Source of the DNA: JAJYVT01 sp027339205
GTDB taxonomy: Bacteria > Actinomycetota > Acidimicrobiia > Acidimicrobiales > RAAP-2
Assembly: GCA_027339205.1 (NCBI GenBank)
Contig: DAHWOV010000120.1
Location: 1-64,000 of the forward strand
Direction: 5' to 3'
Length of the DNA: 64,000 nucleotides
Numbering within the stretch: the first letter of the stretch is position 1; every line of letters starts with the position of its first letter. The notes beneath the pieces were generated by a model, which had not been told where the DNA came from, ran no database searches, and worked only from the letters and a program-made list of their open reading frames with translations. Both the position numbers and the translations under genes were made by a program. This document shows, one piece after another, positions 54,480 to 61,437 of the stretch.

Positions 54480-54575
54480 GCTCCCTCGCCCAGCTCCCCG
54501 TCGCACGCCCGGCTCCCTCGCCCAGCTCCCCGGTCGCACGCCCAGCTCCCTCGCCCAGCTCCCCGTCTCCCTCGA
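54480..54575. repeat. three 32-33-bp direct repeats in CNB-amt gap
   Basis: GCTCCCTCGCCCAGCTCCCC followed by GTCGCACGCCC- or GGTCGCACGCCC-type sequence is repeated at 54480-54511, 54512-54544 and, partly, 54545-54575. The array lies between the divergent CNB and amt genes. The pyrimidine-rich strand runs rightward. Function unknown. Confidence 0.7.
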
Positions 54576-54666
54576 CAGTTCATCCTGAGGAAACACCCGC
54601 GTCGCACCGCAGAAACGCCGTGCCTTCATACTCACCACGAAGACGGTGGCGGACGGGAGGGGCAAC

Positions 54667-56439
54667 GTGGTGCTGGACGCGGCGAACCTTGCCTATCCCC
54701 ACTGGCTGAGCCCGGGGGACAACGCGTGGCAGCTCGTGGCCGCGACCCTCGTCGGGCTCATGTGCCTTCCCGGGCTCGCCGTCCTCTACGGCGGCCTCGT
54801 GCAGCGCAAGTGGGTCGTCAACACCATGCTGATGGCGTTCGCGGGCTTCAGCCTCGTCCTCGTCGTGTGGGTGCTGTGGGCCTACGACATGAGCTTCGGC
54901 ACCTTCGCGCACCTCGGTCCCGCGGGCTCCTTCCTGGGCGACCTCGTCGGGAGGCCGGGCTCCATCCTCGGGAGCCCCGTCGAGCAGTCGCAGGCGAGGT
55001 CCGGCGCGAACTCGCTGATCCCCTTCCACTACTCCACGTCGACGCTCGCGTACTTCCAATTCGTGTTCGCGGCGATCACGCCGCTGCTCTTCCTCGGGAG
55101 CGTGCTCGGCCGCATGAAGTTCAAGGCGTGGCTCCTCTTCGTGCCGCTGTGGACCACCTTCGTCTACACGGTGAACGCGGCGCTCCTGTGGGGCGGCGGG
55201 TACTTCGCGCAGAAGGGCGCGGTCGACTACTCGGGCGGCTACGTCATCCACCTCGCCGCCGGCGTGGCCGGGTTCGTCGCCGCGGCGATGGTCGGCCCGC
55301 GTGCCCGCAAAGACCGCAGCTCGACGAGCCCGCACAACATGCTGCTGGTCGCCGTCGGCGCAGGGATCCTCTGGCTCGGATGGAACGGCTTCAATGGCGG
55401 CGACCCGTTCTACGCCGGGGTGGACGCCGCCTCAGCGGTGCTCAACACGAACGTCGCGACCGCCGCGGCACTCCTCACCTGGATGGGCGCGGACATGACG
55501 CTCGGCAAGAGCCGCAAGCCCACCTTCGCCGGCGCGGTCAACGGCATGGTCTGCGGCTTGGTTGGCATCACGCCGGCCGCGGGGTGGGTGAACGGGTACG
55601 GCGCGCTGGCGATCGGGGTCCTCTGCGCGTCGGTGGTGTGGACCGCGATGGCGTTCCTGCCGAGGATCCGGCCCTTTTCGAAGGTGGACGACGCCCTCGG
55701 GGTCGTCTACACCCACGGCATCGCCGGGCTGTGCGGAGGGCTCCTCGTCGGCATCCTCGCGGACCCCTCGATGATCGAGTACGGGGTCACCGGCCGGCAT
55801 TTCGCCGGGAAGGGCGCCGTGTCGGTCGGGGGCCTCGTGTACACCGGCTCGTGGCACCAGGCATGGGAGCAGCTCCTCGCCGCCTGCTGGGTCGTCGGCT
55901 TCACCGCCGCGGCGACCGCGCTCCTCCTCTTCGTCGTGAAGCTCGTCTGTCGCGGGCTGCGCGAGCGCGACGAGCTCCTCGACGCCGGCGACTTCGCGAT
56001 CCACGACGAGCAGGTCGACCACCACCGGGTCCCTGCGGCGGTGCAGTGGTTGAGCGAGGAGCAGCTCGCCGAGGTGGTCGACGCGATCGTCGGTGCGGCG
56101 GGCCGGGTCAGGTCAGCCGGCTTGCCTCGCGACGGCCTCCGCCGCCCGCCGCGCCGCGTCGGGGTCGCCGAGGTAGGCGGCCTCGTGCACGCCGAGGTCG
56201 TCGTCGAACCGGTACCGAAAGGGGATCCCGGTCGGGATGTCGAGGCCGGGGATGTCGTCGTCGGAGATCGCGTCGAGGTGCTTTCGGAGCGCGCGGATGC
56301 TGTTGCCGTGGGCGACCACCAGCACCGCGCCACCCCTCGCGCCGGCGGCGCGCAGGTCGGGCACGATCACGTCGTCCCAGTAGGGGAGCACCCGGGCGAC
56401 GACGTCCGCGAGGCACTCGGTGGCCGGCAGGACGTGTGA
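54667..56439 (+). CDS. amt: ammonium transporter (Amt) with antisense overhang
   Basis: Membrane channel for ammonium. The core covers about residues 15-435, with eleven hydrophobic helices. The twin-His region reads GGYVIHLAAGVAGF and THGIAGLCGGLLVG. GTG 54667 is chosen for GGGAGG six bases upstream; GTG 54646 is possible. The oddity is the C-terminus: the usual Amt tail ends near 56100, but this frame has no stop and runs 327 bases antisense to gpmA before ending. The last 108 codons are therefore doubtful protein. No adjacent glnK. Confidence 0.9.
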   Translation: MVLDAANLAYPHWLSPGDNAWQLVAATLVGLMCLPGLAVLYGGLVQRKWVVNTMLMAFAGFSLVLVVWVLWAYDMSFGTFAHLGPAGSFLGDLVGRPGSILGSPVEQSQARSGANSLIPFHYSTSTLAYFQFVFAAITPLLFLGSVLGRMKFKAWLLFVPLWTTFVYTVNAALLWGGGYFAQKGAVDYSGGYVIHLAAGVAGFVAAAMVGPRARKDRSSTSPHNMLLVAVGAGILWLGWNGFNGGDPFYAGVDAASAVLNTNVATAAALLTWMGADMTLGKSRKPTFAGAVNGMVCGLVGITPAAGWVNGYGALAIGVLCASVVWTAMAFLPRIRPFSKVDDALGVVYTHGIAGLCGGLLVGILADPSMIEYGVTGRHFAGKGAVSVGGLVYTGSWHQAWEQLLAACWVVGFTAAATALLLFVVKLVCRGLRERDELLDAGDFAIHDEQVDHHRVPAAVQWLSEEQLAEVVDAIVGAAGRVRSAGLPRDGLRRPPRRVGVAEVGGLVHAEVVVEPVPKGDPGRDVEAGDVVVGDRVEVLSERADAVAVGDHQHRATPRAGGAQVGHDHVVPVGEHPGDDVREALGGRQDV

Positions 56440-56868
56440 GGGGACGTCGCGGTAGCGGGGGTCGCTGGCGGGGTGCCGCGGGTCCCCGGGCGGAAGCTCG
56501 GGCGGGGGGACCTCGTAGCTGCGTCGCCACAGTTTCACTTGCTCGGGGCCGAAGCGCTCCGCGGTCTCCTTCTTGTCGAGGCCCTGGAGGTCGCCGTAGT
56601 GGCGCTCGTTGAGCCGCCAGTGCCGCCGGACGGGGAGCCATGGCCGGCCCGCGGCGTCGAGGGTCAGGTTGGCGGTGCGGATCGCGCGGGTGAGCACGGA
56701 GGTGTGGAGCAGGCGCAGGTCCAAGGATGCCTCCGCCGCCAGCAGCTCTCCGGCCCGGACCGCCTCCGCCTCTCCTGCAGGGGTGAGGTCGACGTCGGTC
56801 CAGCCCGTGAAGAGGTTGCGGGCGTTCCACTCGGACTCGCCGTGCCGGAGGAGGACCAGGTCGAGCAC
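56113..56868 (-). CDS. gpmA: 2,3-bisphosphoglycerate-dependent phosphoglycerate mutase
   Basis: Interconverts 3- and 2-phosphoglycerate. 251 residues. The phosphohistidine motif is LVLLRHGESEWN; GWTDVDLTPAGEAEA, ERHYGDLQGLDKKETAERFG and VVAHGNSIRALRKHL follow in normal order. GTG 56868 is taken since LDLVLLRHGE begins right after; upstream in-frame extension to 57039 is not conserved. Its last 327 bases lie opposite the end of the amt frame. Confidence 0.94.
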   Translation of the reverse strand: MLDLVLLRHGESEWNARNLFTGWTDVDLTPAGEAEAVRAGELLAAEASLDLRLLHTSVLTRAIRTANLTLDAAGRPWLPVRRHWRLNERHYGDLQGLDKKETAERFGPEQVKLWRRSYEVPPPELPPGDPRHPASDPRYRDVPSHVLPATECLADVVARVLPYWDDVIVPDLRAAGARGGAVLVVAHGNSIRALRKHLDAISDDDIPGLDIPTGIPFRYRFDDDLGVHEAAYLGDPDAARRAAEAVARQAG

Positions 56869-57053
56869 TCCGACGAGCGTACCTGTGCGGCGTCGCGCCC
56901 GAAATGCCCGGACTTCGTGGTGCAACTGGGGTATCAGGGCCCAATTCCTGCAGTTCACGAGGTGATCGGGTCCGGGCGGGAAGCTGCGGCACCGATCGGG
57001 TGTTGACCAACCGCAGACATCAATAAATCTGTAACGCAAAGACTCAACTTTGC

Positions 57054-57059
57054 TATACT
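57054..57059 (+). promoter_or_regulatory. candidate dnaK -10 element
   Basis: TATACT lies 64 bases before the dnaK ATG in the AT-richest stretch of this region (57018-57070). No good -35 box is visible at the normal distance. CAAAG-N6-CTTTG just before it is a small dyad. I do not find a clear HAIR element (CTTGAGT-N7-ACTCAAG), the usual HspR site, though ACTCAA and GAGT pieces occur nearby. Confidence 0.4.
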
Positions 57060-57122
57060 GATAGTGGTAAGAGTCGAGCAGGAACTGGGCGCGCCCGGGG
57101 CGCGAGAGAGGCAGGTAGCGCG

Positions 57123-58964
57123 ATGGCCAAGGCGGTTGGAATCGACCTGGGTACGACCAACTCGGTGGTGAGCGTGCTGGAGGCGGGCGAGCCCGTCGTC
57201 ATCCCCAACGCGGAGGGGTCCCGCACCACCCCTTCGGTGGTCGGGTTCTCCAAGACCGGCGAGGTGCTCGTCGGCGAGGTCGCCAAGCGTCAGGCGATCA
57301 CCAACCCGGACCGCACCATCCGGTCGGTGAAGCGCCACATGGGCACCAAGTGGACCGTCACAATCGACGGCAAGGGCTACACCGCGCAGGAGATCTCGGC
57401 ACGGATCCTGGGCAAGCTCAAGCGCGACGCCGAGGCGTACCTGGGCGACACGGTGAGCCAGGCGGTGATCACCGTGCCGGCCTACTTCGACGACGCGCAG
57501 CGCACGGCGACCAAGGAAGCGGGTCAGATCGCCGGCCTCGAGGTGCTGCGGATCATCAACGAGCCGACCGCGGCGGCGCTCGCCTACGGGCTGGACAAGG
57601 AGGAGAAGGACCAGACGGTCCTCGTCTTCGACCTCGGCGGCGGCACCTTCGACGTCTCGATCCTCGAGATCGGCGAGGGCGTCTTCGAGGTGAAGTCGAC
57701 CTCGGGCAACACGCACCTCGGCGGCGACGACTGGGACCAGAAGGTCATCGACTGGCTGGTCAAGACCTTCAAGGACACCGAGGGCGTCGACCTGTCGAAT
57801 GACAAGATGGCCCTCCAGCGCCTCAAGGAGGCCGCCGAGAAGGCGAAGATCGAGCTCTCCTCGGTCCAAGAGACCCAGATCAACCTCCCGTTCATCACCG
57901 CGACGTCAGAGGGCCCGAAGCACCTCGACGTGAAGCTCACGCGGGCGAAGTTCAACGAGCTCACCCACGACCTGGTGGAGCAGTGCCGCGGCCCCTTCGA
58001 GGCCGCGATCAAGGACGCGGGCCTGAAGACCTCCGACATCGACCACGTCGTGCTGGTCGGCGGCTCGACGCGCATCCCCGCCGTCCAGGAGCTCGTCCAC
58101 GATCTCACCGGCAAGGAGGCGCACAAGGGCGTGAACCCCGACGAGGTGGTGGCGGTCGGTGCAGCGGTGCAGGCGGGCGTCTTGAAGGGCGAGGTGAAAG
58201 ACGTGCTCCTCCTCGACGTGACGCCGCTCAGCCTCGGCATCGAGACCAAGGGCGGGGTGATGCACCGCCTGATCGAGCGCAACACGACCATCCCCACCAA
58301 GCGGTCAGAGGTCTTCACCACGGCGGAGGACAACCAGCCGTCCGTGGAGATCCACGTGCTCCAGGGCGAGCGCGAGATGGCGATGTACAACAAGACGCTC
58401 GGCAAGTTCCAGCTCGTCGACCTTCCCCCCGCCCCGCGCGGCATCCCGCAGATCGAGGTCACCTTCGACATCGACGCCAACGGGATCGTGCACGTCTCCG
58501 CACAGGACCGCGCGACGGGCAAGGAGCAGTCGATGACGATCACCGGGCAGTCCGCGCTCGCCAAGGAGGACATCCAGCGGATGGTCCGCGACGCCGAGGC
58601 GCACGCCGAGGACGACCGGCGCCGGCGCGAGGAGGCCGAGGTGCGCAACACCGCGGACACCCTCGTGTACCAGACCGAGAAGCTCCTGCGCGAGCAGGGC
58701 GACAAGTTCCAGGGCTCCGAGAAGGACGACGTGACGAGCGCGCTCCAGGGCGTGAAGGACGCGCTGTCGGGGACCGACGTCGAGGCCATCAAGAGCGCGA
58801 CCGAGCGTCTCATGTCCGCCAGCCAGAGCTTCTCGCAGCGTCTCTACGAGCAGGCGTCGCAGAGCGCCTCGACCTCGGGCGGCCCGACGGCCGGTGAGCC
58901 AGCGCCGTCCGAGGAGCCTTCCGAAGGTGAGGTCGTCGACGCCGAGATCGTCGACGAGCAATGA
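57123..58964 (+). CDS. dnaK: chaperone DnaK (Hsp70)
   Basis: 613 residues. ATPase domain IDLGTTNSVVSVLEAGEPVVI, DLGGGTFDVSI and VGGSTRIPAVQEL; substrate domain from about 385 (LLLDVTPLSLGIETKGG). The C-terminal tip ends VVDAEIVDEQ. It is the first gene of the heat-shock operon dnaK-grpE-dnaJ-hspR. Start ATG 57123; grpE overlaps its stop by four bases. Confidence 0.98.
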   Translation: MAKAVGIDLGTTNSVVSVLEAGEPVVIPNAEGSRTTPSVVGFSKTGEVLVGEVAKRQAITNPDRTIRSVKRHMGTKWTVTIDGKGYTAQEISARILGKLKRDAEAYLGDTVSQAVITVPAYFDDAQRTATKEAGQIAGLEVLRIINEPTAAALAYGLDKEEKDQTVLVFDLGGGTFDVSILEIGEGVFEVKSTSGNTHLGGDDWDQKVIDWLVKTFKDTEGVDLSNDKMALQRLKEAAEKAKIELSSVQETQINLPFITATSEGPKHLDVKLTRAKFNELTHDLVEQCRGPFEAAIKDAGLKTSDIDHVVLVGGSTRIPAVQELVHDLTGKEAHKGVNPDEVVAVGAAVQAGVLKGEVKDVLLLDVTPLSLGIETKGGVMHRLIERNTTIPTKRSEVFTTAEDNQPSVEIHVLQGEREMAMYNKTLGKFQLVDLPPAPRGIPQIEVTFDIDANGIVHVSAQDRATGKEQSMTITGQSALAKEDIQRMVRDAEAHAEDDRRRREEAEVRNTADTLVYQTEKLLREQGDKFQGSEKDDVTSALQGVKDALSGTDVEAIKSATERLMSASQSFSQRLYEQASQSASTSGGPTAGEPAPSEEPSEGEVVDAEIVDEQ

Positions 58965-59740
58965 GCGGCCGGCCTGACCACGTCGCCGAGCGCTGGAGCG
59001 ACGACGGAGTCGAAGAGGCCGCGCCGGGCGAGGAGGAGCCCCGGGCGGTCTCGCCCGACGAGGCTCGGGCACCCGCCGAGGTCGAACCGCAGTCTGAGGG
59101 CAGCCCGATCCTCGCCGACGTCGCAGCGATCAGCGCCCAGCGCGACGAGTACCTCGACTCGCTCCAACGGCTGAAGGCCGACTTCGACAACTACCGCAAG
59201 CGTGTCGCGCGGCTCCAGCAGGAGCAGGCGGCGCGGGCCGAGGCCAACCTCGTCGCGAAGCTTCTTCCGGTGCTGGACAACCTGGACCTGGCCTGGGCGC
59301 ACCTCGGTCCCGGCGGCACAGCCGGCGAGCCCGTCTCCGAAGAGGCCCGCGCGATCGGGCAGGCCCGCGGCCAGTTGCTCGACGTTCTCGGGAGGGAAGG
59401 GCTCGAACGCCTTGACGCCGTCGGGGTCGTCTTCGACCCGACGGTCCACGACGCGGTCGCGCACTCCGAGGCGCACGCCGTGGACGTCGGAGCGACGGGA
59501 GAGCACGGCGTCCACGCGGAGGCGGCCGCCGTCGAGGGCGGTGGCGCCAATGGGGCTGGCGAGCCCGGCGAACCCGGCGAACCCGGCGAACCCGGTGAGT
59601 CCGGTGAGTCCGGTGAGTCCGCCGTGCATGTGCGCGACGGTGACGACGCGCACCGCGTCGTCGTAGAAGAAGTGCTGCGTGCGGGCTACCGATGGCGGGG
59701 CCAAGTGCTGCGCCCCGCCATGGTCCGCGTGAGGGGTTGA
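58961..59740 (+). CDS. grpE: nucleotide exchange factor GrpE with collagen-like insert
   Basis: 259 residues. A variable acidic N-terminus, the long dimer helix (QRLKADFDNYRKRVARLQQEQAAR), and the beta domain start normally (VFDPTVHDAVAHS). Then about 60 extra residues intervene, including (GEP)4(GES)3 at 200-220, before the rest of the beta domain (HRVVVEEVLRAGYRWRGQVLRPAMVRV). The start ATG overlaps the dnaK stop. GrpE releases ADP from DnaK; the insert lies in the lobe that contacts DnaK, so its effect is unclear. Confidence 0.93.
   Translation: MSGRPDHVAERWSDDGVEEAAPGEEEPRAVSPDEARAPAEVEPQSEGSPILADVAAISAQRDEYLDSLQRLKADFDNYRKRVARLQQEQAARAEANLVAKLLPVLDNLDLAWAHLGPGGTAGEPVSEEARAIGQARGQLLDVLGREGLERLDAVGVVFDPTVHDAVAHSEAHAVDVGATGEHGVHAEAAAVEGGGANGAGEPGEPGEPGEPGESGESGESAVHVRDGDDAHRVVVEEVLRAGYRWRGQVLRPAMVRVRG
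59558..59620 (+). repeat. seven 9-bp units, collagen-like tract in grpE
   Basis: GGCGAGCCC or GGCGAACCC four times and GGTGAGTCC three times in frame encode (GEP)4(GES)3. The units are nearly identical within each block, so the tract probably expanded by slippage and may vary in length between strains. Confidence 0.92.
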
Positions 59741-59743
59741 ACC

Positions 59744-60877
59744 GTGGCTCCGCAACGCGAGTGGTTCGAGAAGGACTACTACCAGGTGCTCGGGGTGCCG
59801 TCCACGGCCACCGACAAGGAGATCACCCGCGCCTACCGCAAGCTTGCCAAGCAGTACCACCCTGACGCGAACCCCGGGAGCGAGGAGCGCTTCAAGGAGA
59901 TCAGCGCCGCCTACGACGTCCTCGGTGACGCCGCGCGGCGCAAGGAGTACGACGAGGTCCGCCGTCTCGGACCGATGGCCGGCGGCTTGGGCGGGGGCGG
60001 GTTCGGCGGAGGCTTCGGCTCCCCGGGGGGGACCACCTTCAGGGTCGAGGACTTGGGCGACCTCGGCGACCTCTTCGGGGGCATCTTCGGCGCAAGATCG
60101 ACGCGGCGCCGCGGCCGCGTCGCGCAGCGGGGCGCGGATGTCGAGACGGAGTTGCACCTCTCCTTCGCCGACGCCGTGAACGGCGTGACGGCCTCGGTCA
60201 ACGTGCCCGAGGACGTCCGGTGCCACACGTGCAACGGCTCGGGTGCCGCGCCGGGGACCTCGACGCACACCTGCCCGCGCTGCAACGGCAAGGGCACGCT
60301 CGACGACAACCAGGGGCTGTTCTCGCTGAGCACGGTCTGCCCGACCTGCAACGGCCGCGGGACGGTCGTGGACACCCCGTGCCCCACCTGCCACGGCACG
60401 GGGACCGAACGGCGCAACCGGGTCGTGAAGGTCAGGGTCCCGCCTGGCGTCGAGAACGGGCAGCGGATCCGCGTGAAGGGCCGCGGTGCCCCAGGGCAGG
60501 GCAGTGCCCCGGCGGGCGATCTCTACGTCGTCGTGCGCGTGAGCGCCGACCGGCGCTTCGGCCGCCGCGGACGCAACCTGACGGTCTCGGTGCCGGTCAC
60601 GTTCCCAGAGGCCGCTCTCGGCACGACCGTCGCGGTGCCGACGCTCGACGGCCCCGTCACGGTGCGCGTCCCGCCGGGGACGGCGCCGGGGACGCACCTG
60701 CGGGTGAAGGGGCGCGGCGTGCCGGCAGGTGGCGGCAAGAACGGTGCGAAGGCGGGGGATCTGCTCGTCCGGGTCGACGTCATCGTGCCCAAGACGCTGA
60801 CCGCCGACCAGCGATCGGCGCTCGAGCGGCTGGCAGCAGCGCTCGAGCCCGCGCCGCGTGAGCCGGCGGAGGCATGA
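59744..60877 (+). CDS. dnaJ: chaperone DnaJ (Hsp40)
   Basis: 377 residues. The J-domain has YHPDAN with the HPD motif near 40; a Gly/Phe-rich stretch follows (near 78-95); a zinc domain has four CxxCxGxG units (CHTCNGSG, CPRCNGKG, CPTCNGRG, CPTCHGTG); then the substrate-binding C-domain. GTG 59744 is three bases after grpE. Stimulates DnaK ATPase. Confidence 0.97.
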   Translation: MAPQREWFEKDYYQVLGVPSTATDKEITRAYRKLAKQYHPDANPGSEERFKEISAAYDVLGDAARRKEYDEVRRLGPMAGGLGGGGFGGGFGSPGGTTFRVEDLGDLGDLFGGIFGARSTRRRGRVAQRGADVETELHLSFADAVNGVTASVNVPEDVRCHTCNGSGAAPGTSTHTCPRCNGKGTLDDNQGLFSLSTVCPTCNGRGTVVDTPCPTCHGTGTERRNRVVKVRVPPGVENGQRIRVKGRGAPGQGSAPAGDLYVVVRVSADRRFGRRGRNLTVSVPVTFPEAALGTTVAVPTLDGPVTVRVPPGTAPGTHLRVKGRGVPAGGGKNGAKAGDLLVRVDVIVPKTLTADQRSALERLAAALEPAPREPAEA

Positions 60878-61335
60878 GGATGGCGGGCCTCGCGGCCAAC
60901 GGGCCGCACGAGCCGGGAGTCGCCGCTCGTCGTGGCGGTGATGCCCGCACAAGGCGTGCGACAGCGGCGCCGGTCTACGTGATCTCGGTCGCCGCCGAGC
61001 TCGCCGGCGTGCATCCCCAGACGCTGCGCGTCTACGAGCGCAAGGGGCTCCTCGACCCGTCCCGCACGAGTGGCGGGTCGCGCCGCTTCTCCGAGCGCGA
61101 TCTCGAACGGCTTCGCCGGATCCAGGACCTCACGGCCGCGGGGTTGAACCTCGAGGGCGTGCGCCGGGTGCTCGAGCTGGAGGGCGAGGTCGCGCGGCTG
61201 CGCGTCGAGCTCGAACGGGCCCGCGCCGAGGCGATGGAGGCGATCGACCGGGTCCACCGCCACTACCGGCGGGACCTCGTCCCATTCGATGCGTCGCCGG
61301 TCCCCTACGCGCGCGCCACGCGGCGCGGCATCTGA
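60874..61335 (+). CDS. hspR: MerR-family heat-shock repressor HspR
   Basis: 153 residues. After about 38 variable residues the MerR-type HTH reads VYVISVAAELAGVHPQTLRVYERKGLLDPSRTSGGSRRFSERDLERLRRIQ, the HspR hallmark. A coiled coil follows (VARLRVELERARAEAMEAIDRV). HspR represses the dnaK operon in actinobacteria with DnaK as co-repressor. Overlaps the dnaJ stop by four bases. Operator sites were not clearly found upstream of dnaK. Confidence 0.93.
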   Translation: MRMAGLAANGPHEPGVAARRGGDARTRRATAAPVYVISVAAELAGVHPQTLRVYERKGLLDPSRTSGGSRRFSERDLERLRRIQDLTAAGLNLEGVRRVLELEGEVARLRVELERARAEAMEAIDRVHRHYRRDLVPFDASPVPYARATRRGI

Positions 61336-61437
61336 GGGAGGAGCGACGAGCGACGAGCAAGCAAAAAGAAGCATGAAGCAAGAAAGCATGAACCAAGTAG
61401 GACAAGAAGGATCTCCCCGAGTGGAAGCAGCCCGCTG

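Noticed and set aside
54480..54575. CRISPR-like array before amt
   Set aside because: Only three contiguous units without unique spacers and no cas genes nearby.
57018..57090. HspR operator (HAIR) before dnaK
   Set aside because: ACTCAA and GAGT pieces are present but in the wrong order and spacing for CTTGAGT-N7-ACTCAAG.
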